A stretch of DNA of 42,222 bases from OLB6 sp964493635. Its GTDB lineage: Bacteria; Bacteroidota; Ignavibacteria; Kapaibacteriales; Kapaibacteriaceae. The position numbers and the translations under genes were made by a program. The stretch is from positions 1 through 42,222 of the forward strand of contig CAZBOW010000020.1 of assembly GCA_964493635.1 (NCBI GenBank). Reading direction: 5' to 3'. The notes under the pieces are model-generated. The model was not told where the DNA came from. It searched no databases and saw nothing but the letters and a program-made list of their open reading frames with translations. The stretch's first letter is position 1, and every line of letters starts with the position of its first letter. Shown here in pieces: positions 7,063 to 15,225 of the stretch.

Positions 7063-9716
7063 CCTCACAGACCGTACGAACATGTATTCTCCTGACCATT
7101 GCCGTCGTGATGGTAGCCAGTCTTGGAACCAGCATTAGTGTAGCTCAGGATCAGCTCCCACGTCAATCGCGGACACTCCTTCAACACGCCCTTGGTATTC
7201 TTGGCCTCACAGAGGCCGATGCCGCCATGCCGCTGGATGGCACTCTGCGCGATGTTCACCGGTTGGCGTTTCATGACTCCATCTTTACACATCCACTTGG
7301 ACGCCTCGATGCCGTGCACCGCTATGCAGACTTTTCACATCGAAACGACCCCGCCGGAGCTCTCCACCTAGGACTTCGAGAACTTGATCTAATTCCGCCA
7401 CGAAGGGTCGACGTCGTCAACCCGCGACCTCCCATCCGCGAGCTTCCCGACCTCCAGCAGCCGCTACCACAGGCCGTTCGCGAGATTGTCAATCGCGTGT
7501 TGCAAGTCGTGGAGATGATTCGAAAAGGCAGCGACGATTGGCGGCGTCGCTGGTGGGAGTACGACGCACTCAGCTCATCGATGGATTCGCTGTGGATGAA
7601 TACGGAAGACGACCCGAACGAGTCGCTCTACGAGGGATATGCCAAGCAACGCCAACAGCGCGCGTTGGCCGAACGAGCCTTTGCCCAAGCCGATACAGCC
7701 CTGCACACGCCGATGACCGACCTGTATAGTTTTGGCCTTGAACTGTACGGTCGTCTGCTGGGAACCCGATTAGAGCTACGGGAGCTCCCGGCCTCCACCA
7801 TCGACAGCTGCACATCGATCACGTTTATGACCGACTACGGCCGCGTTGCCATTGGCGGGCCGGGACCAGATCTCTACGAAGGAACCTATGCGCTGATCAT
7901 CGACCTTGGTGGCGATGACATCTACCGTGCCGCGTCAACGTCGAAGTTGTCGTTTCGAGACAACCCCATCCAATGCATCGTTGACGCTGGAGGAAACGAC
8001 ACCTACCTGGGAGGAGCCTACTGTTTCGGTGGGTCGGTTGCCGGTATCAGCATCCTGATCGACGATCAGGGCAACGACACCTATCGGACCGGCGACTGGT
8101 CGCTGGGAGCATCGCTCTTTGGTGTTGGGATCCTCCATGACGAGTCCGGATACGACTGCTACACCTCCGGTCAGAATACGCAGGGGGCTGCGGTGTTTGG
8201 GCTGGCAATGTTGTACGATGGTTCGGGCAACGATGTGTATACGTGCTCGGCGCAGGGTCAAGGATTCGGTGGGACCCGCGGACTGGGCCTCCTGTTTGAT
8301 CACTCGGGGAATGACCACTATCTCGCCTCGAGCCCCTACGTTGACGTGCTCCGCTACGATGCTCACTTCGTAACGTTTACACAGGGAGCTGCCCTGGGGT
8401 ACCGTCCGCTGGCCTCGGGAGGGATCGGCATTCTTGCCGACGATGCCGGAAACGACCATTATACGACCGACATTTACGGCCAGGGTACGGGGTATTGGTA
8501 TGCGGTAGGGGGCTTAGTTGACCGCAGCGGCGAGGATCGCTACGTGGCGTATCAGTATGCGCAGGGATCCGGCGTCCACCTGGCCGCAGGAATACTACGC
8601 GATCTCAGCGGCGACGATTTCTACGCCTCGCACGGCGTCTCACAGGGCTGCGGTCACGACCTTGCCATTGGTCTGCTTGCCGACGATGCCGGCAACGATA
8701 GCTACACCACGGAGAGTCTGTCACTCGGTGGTGGCAATGCCAACGCCGTGTCCATCTTCATCGACCAGATGGGCAACGACACCTACGCGGCGGTCAACGA
8801 GACCAACACGTTTGGATACTCAGACTTTCGTCGGTATGCCGGAATGATCGGCGTGTTTATCGATGGGGATGGTCAGGACCGCTACACCGAGACCCTCCGC
8901 AATTCCACCTCCTCTGTCAAATCAACCTATGGTGTCTTCGTTGACACCAATCACGTTGCTGTGGGGCAATCATCGGCGGTATCCTCAACTCCCCCCGGAG
9001 AGCTTGCCTCGACGTTCGACAGCCTGTTTATTCAAGCCTCAGCAGCTCCCCTACGATTTCAACCGAACGTCGGACCTGCCCGTGATCGGTTGGCCACCTT
9101 CGAGCCGAGCGTTATCCTACCGCAACTCTTTGCTCATGCGTCCTCTGGCATGCCACGTGAACGCCTGACCATCGAAGACGTTGTGCCCAAGTTGCGGGAG
9201 CGCGAACCGGCTACGGTCGATGCCTTCCTCAGCAATGCACTGCGGTCCGACGATCCGTCCGTGGTGCTGTTGGCGGCAACCATTACTGGCAAAACCCGTG
9301 CACCACTCCTCGAGCCCCTTGGCGAACTGCTTACCCACCCCTCCTGGCGACTGCGCCGCACGGCAGCGCTAACCCTCGGCTTGATAGGCCAAGACGATGC
9401 CATCGACGTCTTGGAGTTGGCGGTCACCGACTCGAACATGTTTGTGCGTCAGCATGTTGGCTACGCGCTGGGCCTACTCGGTGCAAAGGGTACGTCCAGA
9501 CCGGTTCAGACACTCCTGCAGGACCAACATCCAATGGTGGTCTACACCACCGTCGAGGGAATGGTGCGCGGCCCTGAGCGGGACGACGCCGATGTCCGAG
9601 CCATTGTTTCGCACCTGAGTCCATCACATCAACAGCTGCTACGCTCGTTGCCAACCACTCCGTCGGTATGGCGCACGGTTCTTGATGTAAGGAACGATTC
9701 AACAACCTCGGAGTAA
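7059..9716 (+). CDS. Secreted GNDxY-repeat protein with C-terminal HEAT repeats, function unknown
   Basis: The start is taken at 7059, overlapping the ribD stop (ATGA); it gives a clean signal peptide (TCILLTIAVVMVASLG, cleavage near SVAQ) and 885 residues. An upstream in-frame start at 6978 would spoil this. Residues about 30-280 are helical-looking and contain no known motif. Residues 280-612 hold twelve repeats ending in G-[NDEYQ]-D-x-[Y], whose Tyr lie at 289, 316, 342, 368, 394, 421, 468, 495, 522, 549, 576 and 609. The period is thus 26-27 residues except for two longer intervals. Each unit follows the pattern G-[ILV]-L-x-D-x-x-G-N-D-x-Y, often with QG later, as in a stacked beta-solenoid. 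Residues about 715-880 show HEAT-like helix pairs (SWRLRRTAALTLGLIG, NMFVRQHVGYALGLLG). It is probably periplasmic or surface exposed. No enzyme motif is seen. Confidence 0.85.
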   Translation: MTSQTVRTCILLTIAVVMVASLGTSISVAQDQLPRQSRTLLQHALGILGLTEADAAMPLDGTLRDVHRLAFHDSIFTHPLGRLDAVHRYADFSHRNDPAGALHLGLRELDLIPPRRVDVVNPRPPIRELPDLQQPLPQAVREIVNRVLQVVEMIRKGSDDWRRRWWEYDALSSSMDSLWMNTEDDPNESLYEGYAKQRQQRALAERAFAQADTALHTPMTDLYSFGLELYGRLLGTRLELRELPASTIDSCTSITFMTDYGRVAIGGPGPDLYEGTYALIIDLGGDDIYRAASTSKLSFRDNPIQCIVDAGGNDTYLGGAYCFGGSVAGISILIDDQGNDTYRTGDWSLGASLFGVGILHDESGYDCYTSGQNTQGAAVFGLAMLYDGSGNDVYTCSAQGQGFGGTRGLGLLFDHSGNDHYLASSPYVDVLRYDAHFVTFTQGAALGYRPLASGGIGILADDAGNDHYTTDIYGQGTGYWYAVGGLVDRSGEDRYVAYQYAQGSGVHLAAGILRDLSGDDFYASHGVSQGCGHDLAIGLLADDAGNDSYTTESLSLGGGNANAVSIFIDQMGNDTYAAVNETNTFGYSDFRRYAGMIGVFIDGDGQDRYTETLRNSTSSVKSTYGVFVDTNHVAVGQSSAVSSTPPGELASTFDSLFIQASAAPLRFQPNVGPARDRLATFEPSVILPQLFAHASSGMPRERLTIEDVVPKLREREPATVDAFLSNALRSDDPSVVLLAATITGKTRAPLLEPLGELLTHPSWRLRRTAALTLGLIGQDDAIDVLELAVTDSNMFVRQHVGYALGLLGAKGTSRPVQTLLQDQHPMVVYTTVEGMVRGPERDDADVRAIVSHLSPSHQQLLRSLPTTPSVWRTVLDVRNDSTTSE

Positions 9717-9722
9717 GCCCTC

Positions 9723-11258
9723 ATGACGGGCTATCATCTTACGCTTGAACGCATGGCCGATGAACTGCATCTCCTGCTCCAGGGATGTACGTTGACCGAT
9801 GCATGGACTCAGCAGCCCGATCAGATTGTGCTGCGATGGGCGGGTTCGCAGGACAACCGTGACCACACCTTGGTTGTCAACACCGGCTCGGCTGTTGAGG
9901 TGTACCTCGAACCGCGGCTGCAGCGACAGCGTAAAAATGCCGTGAGCGTTCTTCCCACCGTCATCGGTCAACAATGCCACGCCGTGGTGAAGGTCGCCGG
10001 CGATCGCATCCTCACCTGTGTTCTGACGCATACGCGGCTTCATCTCCTGCTGTTTACGGCCGGCAAGGCCAACGTTGTCGTCGAATCCGATGGCATCATC
10101 ACCGACGCCTTCACCAAGCGTTCGGCACTCATCGGGCAGACCTTCACCGTAACACCGACCGAGGAACGCCTCGGGCCCCTGTTAGAGGCCGAACAGTCGT
10201 ACCACGATCAGCCCATTGCCGATCTGGTACGCGCTGAATCCGCGAGCTACGTGGTAGAACGCAACGGGCGCATTACGGTGGCACTACTACCGCTACATGG
10301 ATGGACAACGATGGAACGTCATGCGAGTATCCTCACGGCCGTACGTCGAGCCTCGGTACTCCATGAACAACGGCAACGCTTTCATCAGCGGAAGCATCAC
10401 CTCCAATCGGCGCTTCACCGCGAACTCACGAAACAGCGGCGAGCACTCGACCACATGCTCTCCGATCGAGCGCAGGCCGACCATGCTTCGCACTATCGCC
10501 TTATGGCCGACATCCTGATGAGTCAACCGGATGTACGCCTGCGCAATGTTTCTGAGTTGCATGCCACGGCTCCGGACGGCTCCGACCTTTGCATCCCACT
10601 TCAACCAGAGCAGTCGCTCCTCGAAGCAGCACAACGGTTCTACAACAAAGCCCGCCGGTCGGAGCGCAGTTCGGCAACCCTGCAACAGCGCATTCCTCCT
10701 ACGCAGCAGCGGATTGCCGAGCTGGAGTCTGCCCTCGCTGCGATTGAAGCCTGTACCTCTGAACCGGAACTTGAGGCGTTGAGCACTCCCCAGCCTCCGA
10801 GACGTTCATCGTCGGGCCGAACTGGCATGGAACTTCAACGTGTCTTTCGCGAGTTCGACCTAGGCCAACACTGGACGCTCTACGTTGGACGCACGGCGGC
10901 CAACAACGACGAACTGACGATGCGGTTTGCCAAACCCAATGATCTCTGGCTTCATGCACGGGGAGTGAGTGGGTCGCATTGCATTCTCCGCTCCCCTATC
11001 CTCGGATCCTCTGCGAGTGGAACGATGCCTCCGGATCACATTCTCGAACAGGCCGGTGCCATTGCCGCCTACTACTCCAGTGCACGCAATGCCACGTGGA
11101 CACCGGTGATCTATACACAACGAAAGTTTGTGCGCAAACCCAAGGGCGCTGCAGTAGGTGCTGTTGTCGTCGATCGTGAGCGCGTCGTGATGGTCGAGCC
11201 GGGACTACCAACTACCGAACGACCGAAAAACGCTGGGTCCGACCATCCAGACGCATAA
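9723..11258 (+). CDS. rqcH: RqcH/NFACT family ribosome quality control protein
   Basis: This 511-residue protein belongs to the NFACT family (bacterial RqcH, eukaryotic Rqc2, formerly fibronectin-binding protein A). These proteins bind stalled 50S subunits with peptidyl-tRNA and recruit tRNA to add C-terminal alanine tails. The N-terminal NFACT-N domain contains the Asp-Arg pair at residues 94-95 (VAGDRILTC), matching the pair reported as essential for tailing in Bacillus. A charged, probably coiled-coil middle follows (about residues 200-340). The NFACT-R domain has WTLYVGRTAANNDELTMRF, then DLWLHARGVSGSHCILR and YTQRKFVRKPKGAAVGAVVV. It is somewhat shorter than the usual 550-580 residues. 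It starts 6 bases after the repeat protein, and its 3' end overlaps the converging gene at 11212 by 47 bases. Confidence 0.92.
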   Translation: MTGYHLTLERMADELHLLLQGCTLTDAWTQQPDQIVLRWAGSQDNRDHTLVVNTGSAVEVYLEPRLQRQRKNAVSVLPTVIGQQCHAVVKVAGDRILTCVLTHTRLHLLLFTAGKANVVVESDGIITDAFTKRSALIGQTFTVTPTEERLGPLLEAEQSYHDQPIADLVRAESASYVVERNGRITVALLPLHGWTTMERHASILTAVRRASVLHEQRQRFHQRKHHLQSALHRELTKQRRALDHMLSDRAQADHASHYRLMADILMSQPDVRLRNVSELHATAPDGSDLCIPLQPEQSLLEAAQRFYNKARRSERSSATLQQRIPPTQQRIAELESALAAIEACTSEPELEALSTPQPPRRSSSGRTGMELQRVFREFDLGQHWTLYVGRTAANNDELTMRFAKPNDLWLHARGVSGSHCILRSPILGSSASGTMPPDHILEQAGAIAAYYSSARNATWTPVIYTQRKFVRKPKGAAVGAVVVDRERVVMVEPGLPTTERPKNAGSDHPDA

Positions 11259-14200
11259 CGTATACGCCCGTTGGCAGCGTACGCACATCCAGCATTGCAC
11301 CATCGGGCGTGGGGTTCCACGGCGTTGTAGCCAGCGGCCAGCCGTGCATGTCGAAGATCTGGATATCCTGTATCGGATGCTCCGGCCAGACAATGCGCAG
11401 CACGTTGGTAGCCGGCTGTGGCAGGAGTTGAATTGTGGTGGTCACTGACTCGGAGGCCGACGTCGGTCCTCCCGTCATGGCTGCTCTGATCCGCAGCGGC
11501 AGTGGCACTGCTGGCTCAAGGCCGCCGTTGATAACGTGCGTGCCCTTCAGGTAGGGTACGCCGCCATCGACGGGCTGCAGCGTCCACGTTGCGTCGCCGG
11601 TGAGCATTGGCGAGTGCCAATAACTAAACGTTCGTCGCTCTGCATCGGTGGCATCGATAAACGGATGCAGGGCCACGCGTACGGTGCGCACAAGGGAAGA
11701 TCCCGTGACATCGCGAATCCAGAACTCCGCGGGCAGGCCCGTGACGTCGTCGGAGAGATCATTGGTAAGGGGCTCCACGGCACGGTCGAGGCGCGTAATC
11801 ATGATGCTGTGATCATGGGGATCGACAAACTCGATTCCGCACCACGTCGTATCCGTCGGAATCCAATTCCCAAGGAGACGTTGATTAACAACCGTGCGAC
11901 CCAACCCGAACGGAATCGTCGATGGCTGATGTACCGCACCCTGTTCAAGTATACCCTGCCCTCCCCGTGCTCGATCATAGAGAACGTATTGATCGGACTC
12001 ATTCATCTGATACCATGCCAGCAGACCTGGCATGGTCGGGCTGATGGGATGATGCATCATCCGGCGAACATCATCGGCATGGAGCGCACGGCTGAACAAT
12101 CGAACCTCGTCGATGAGAAGTGACGCATTGCGGGTGTCCCAGAGATGGTAGGTTCCCAGCAACACGTCGAGTGTGGACATGTCCACCGGAGCCAGTGCAA
12201 GGCTGTCGGTTGCGCTGATGCCGTCGACCATCACGGTTGCCCCGGTAGGCCGGATGATGAGGGCCACGTGGTGCCAACGGTTGGGTTGCAGCTGCAATCC
12301 GCTGCGCCACCACCAACGGCCACCGGACCACAAGTACCCCACTTCGTTGTTCGGGGCGAAGAACTGCATCCCAAACTCCTGACTGTTGTCCACACCATCG
12401 GTGCAGAAGATGGCACTAAAGTCGGGCTGCGATCCATCCACATACACCCACGCCATGAAGGTGGCCTCCGATAGCGTAGTATCGATGCGGCCCAATCGCA
12501 CCCGGTCGGCCGGATGTCGCAGATCAATGGCTAACCCGGGAACGTGGTCAGGATCGTCGCACTCCGAGGGGTGGACGACCACCGCCTCATCGAGAATCGT
12601 CGTATCCGAACCATCATCATTGTGCACCACCAACGTTGCAGCGTAGGTACCCGGCATCGCGTAGGTCACATCAACAACATCAGCCGTGGACGTTGCCGGC
12701 TCTCCTCCTGGAAACAACCACTGCCGAGAATACCCAATGGTGTTGCGTGCCTGGCTACGGTCGTAGAAACGCACCGGTGTACGAGAGCAGCGTACATCGC
12801 TGCGACTGCGAGCAATTCTCGCGCGCGGTGGCTCGACAAACGGCAGCGTTGTTTGCCAAAGCCCCCGTTCTGTTCCGGCAATGAGCACTCCGCGAACGTC
12901 ATCGATGCGAAGAAATGAAACCTGCGTGACGGGCAAGCCGGTGCCCATCACGCTCCACTGAGCTTGTCCAGATGTTCGGACGAACACTCCTGTTTCTGTT
13001 CCGGCAAACACCGTTGGAGATGGACCACCCGTCACAGCCAGACAGCGCAGGGCTACCGGCGGTAGACCATAGGATTCGTCCCGCCACGTTGCGCCGCCAT
13101 CGGTGGAGCGCAGAACCTTGACCGTCGACTGCCGACCTCCATAGCCAACAAGGAGTTCACTCCCCGTCTGGCCAAACACGGCATCGATGATCGCTGCCGA
13201 TCCGGTCAATGCTCGTGCCGGTGAGATCACCGTCCACGACTGTCCATCATCGGTGGATCGCCACAGCTCGCCATCGGCTACAGCAAGAAGTACCGTCGGA
13301 TCGTCTGAGCAGATCCGCACATGCGTGATCGTCGATGAAAATGTGCGGAGGGTATCCCACGATCCGGCATTGGTGTGCGTGCGTACGATCGACTTCGACC
13401 GATGATCGGCAGCGACGATCGTGTACGTCTCGCTCGGATGGAAGGCAATGTTGGAGAACGGTAGGTAGCCCAGGTCGATACCAAGATCCTGACTGCGCGG
13501 AGGGCTGTCCACGGTGCGGCTTCGCTCGGCTCGGACACTATTCCACGGCTTTGCATAGATCCATCGGTCATCATCTGGATTCACGTCGGCCATCATCGCA
13601 TCGGCACCCGACCAGCCATACCATCCGCCCTCAAATCGTCCTACATCATAGAGGGCGTCGTCGCGGATGATGATCGGCATGTGGTAGGCTCCCAGCGCCA
13701 TCACGTTGGCCCGGTGCGACATGCCGAAGCCCCATACCTGCAATGCATTTATGCCATCACTGCGATCGATCATCGTGCGCCCGCTATCTTGGGAGTAGTG
13801 CACGCCACCGTCGTGACTCACCCAAATGGCATCATCGGTGATGAGGGCATCTTGTATATCGTAATGGATCGAGGCCATTGAACCCCACCGCCGGCCACCA
13901 TCGACCGAGACATAGGGAAAGATTCCACCAACGACCATCAGCGACGTATCACGGTCGGAGACGGCAAAGGCCATATCCCACGTGACCTGACCCACGCCCG
14001 TGCCGGTGATGCGATAGTCGAACAGATTCGGCCGCTCCACCGCATCGGGAACCTCTACCCCCTCTTCGCCGCAACAGACGTGCTCGAAGGTCTGTCCAGC
14101 ATCGTACGAGGTGTACAACCCCCAAACTCCGCCGAGTGTGTCGTGGCGTGTGCCGGCATAGATCACCCATACTCGACGGGGATCAGCCGCCGACGTCGCC

Positions 14201-15225
14201 AGACAGCCCCGAAGCAGCCGCGCACCATCCTGTCCGGCTTCCTCGACAACGGGCAGGCCGCAGTCCGGCAGTGCAACGAACGACGCCCCGCCATCGGCAC
14301 TGCGGAGGTAGGTTACCCATCCATTCGAGCGATGCAGTGCGTACAGGATGCTCGCATCCGTTGGATGCCATCGCAGATCCCAGTACTCTCCGGCCGGCGC
14401 CAGTGATGACGTCCACGTTTGTCCGCCATCGGTACTGTACTGGACCTGTCGGTCGTAGACGGCAACCACGTGCAGCGGATCCGATGGATCAACCGCAACA
14501 TGCGACGCCGACTTGGCTGTTGGATGGCGCTGACCATTTGCCGGATCGCACAGGCTAAACCGATCGCCACGGTTGATGGAACGAATCACCCCTACATTGG
14601 TAGCGGCATAGACGTACTGTGGTTGCGATGGAGCAATGGCGATGTCCCAGACGGTCGTCACCGGAAGTGGATCGGTCACATTCGTCCACTCGCGTCCGGA
14701 CGTGGTGGACTTCCAGAGTCCGGCAGAGATTGTTCCAGCAAAGACGACCTCGGTATGACGCGGGTGCTGAGCAAGCGACCGAATCACTCCGATGCCCATG
14801 GAACCCGTTGCGGCCACGGCAGCGCGATCCCACGAATAGGGACCAATCCCTCGCCACGGTTGTTGCTCCAAGACGCGGAGCTCTTTACTTCCGAGCGTTG
14901 ACGAAAGATCAAACCGGTACGACGCCGGCAACGTGTCGGCCAGCCAGCCATCGCGATCGGCCAGATGCCAATGCTCTGCCAGCCACCGAACGGCCTGTTT
15001 CCACTCCGCGCTTCGGCACCCCGCAGCCACGGACGAGTCGGCATCCAACGCCGCGTACAGCCGCACGACGTTCGGACGCTCGGACGTGAGCTCGCGATAC
15101 CACGCTGAGGTCCGGTGCTCGTAGACCGAGGGCAACTCTCCTGCGCGAACCTGCAATGGTGCGACGACCGGAACAACCAGTGCCGCAAGAGCTGTAAGGC
15201 AATGGAGTAGGAATCGACGATTCAT
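11212..15225 (-). CDS. Large secreted beta-propeller/PKD/LamG protein with T9SS-type C-terminal domain
   Basis: This 1337-residue protein begins with a signal peptide (residues 1-29, ending near LQVRAG). Residues about 130-790 contain many sialidase/Vps10-type propeller repeats of the form S-x-D-x-G-x-x-W (STDGGQTWT, STDDGQSWTVIS, STDGGATWRDE). A PKD-like domain follows around 800-885 (QWLFPGGEPATSTADVV, then YAMPGTYAATLVV). A LamG/concanavalin-like domain lies around 895-1070 (FMAWVYVDGS, RWHHVALIIRP, LLIDEVRLFSRALHADDV). The last 70-80 residues form a sorting-type domain ending with IQIFDMHGWPLAT and LPTGVYVMRLDGRTQRFSV, typical of type A T9SS cargo. It is therefore probably exported across the outer membrane and displayed or released. 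The start overlaps the preceding OmpA-family stop by one base (TGATG). Substrate is unknown. Confidence 0.88.
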   Translation of the reverse strand: MNRRFLLHCLTALAALVVPVVAPLQVRAGELPSVYEHRTSAWYRELTSERPNVVRLYAALDADSSVAAGCRSAEWKQAVRWLAEHWHLADRDGWLADTLPASYRFDLSSTLGSKELRVLEQQPWRGIGPYSWDRAAVAATGSMGIGVIRSLAQHPRHTEVVFAGTISAGLWKSTTSGREWTNVTDPLPVTTVWDIAIAPSQPQYVYAATNVGVIRSINRGDRFSLCDPANGQRHPTAKSASHVAVDPSDPLHVVAVYDRQVQYSTDGGQTWTSSLAPAGEYWDLRWHPTDASILYALHRSNGWVTYLRSADGGASFVALPDCGLPVVEEAGQDGARLLRGCLATSAADPRRVWVIYAGTRHDTLGGVWGLYTSYDAGQTFEHVCCGEEGVEVPDAVERPNLFDYRITGTGVGQVTWDMAFAVSDRDTSLMVVGGIFPYVSVDGGRRWGSMASIHYDIQDALITDDAIWVSHDGGVHYSQDSGRTMIDRSDGINALQVWGFGMSHRANVMALGAYHMPIIIRDDALYDVGRFEGGWYGWSGADAMMADVNPDDDRWIYAKPWNSVRAERSRTVDSPPRSQDLGIDLGYLPFSNIAFHPSETYTIVAADHRSKSIVRTHTNAGSWDTLRTFSSTITHVRICSDDPTVLLAVADGELWRSTDDGQSWTVISPARALTGSAAIIDAVFGQTGSELLVGYGGRQSTVKVLRSTDGGATWRDESYGLPPVALRCLAVTGGPSPTVFAGTETGVFVRTSGQAQWSVMGTGLPVTQVSFLRIDDVRGVLIAGTERGLWQTTLPFVEPPRARIARSRSDVRCSRTPVRFYDRSQARNTIGYSRQWLFPGGEPATSTADVVDVTYAMPGTYAATLVVHNDDGSDTTILDEAVVVHPSECDDPDHVPGLAIDLRHPADRVRLGRIDTTLSEATFMAWVYVDGSQPDFSAIFCTDGVDNSQEFGMQFFAPNNEVGYLWSGGRWWWRSGLQLQPNRWHHVALIIRPTGATVMVDGISATDSLALAPVDMSTLDVLLGTYHLWDTRNASLLIDEVRLFSRALHADDVRRMMHHPISPTMPGLLAWYQMNESDQYVLYDRARGGQGILEQGAVHQPSTIPFGLGRTVVNQRLLGNWIPTDTTWCGIEFVDPHDHSIMITRLDRAVEPLTNDLSDDVTGLPAEFWIRDVTGSSLVRTVRVALHPFIDATDAERRTFSYWHSPMLTGDATWTLQPVDGGVPYLKGTHVINGGLEPAVPLPLRIRAAMTGGPTSASESVTTTIQLLPQPATNVLRIVWPEHPIQDIQIFDMHGWPLATTPWNPTPDGAMLDVRTLPTGVYVMRLDGRTQRFSVVR

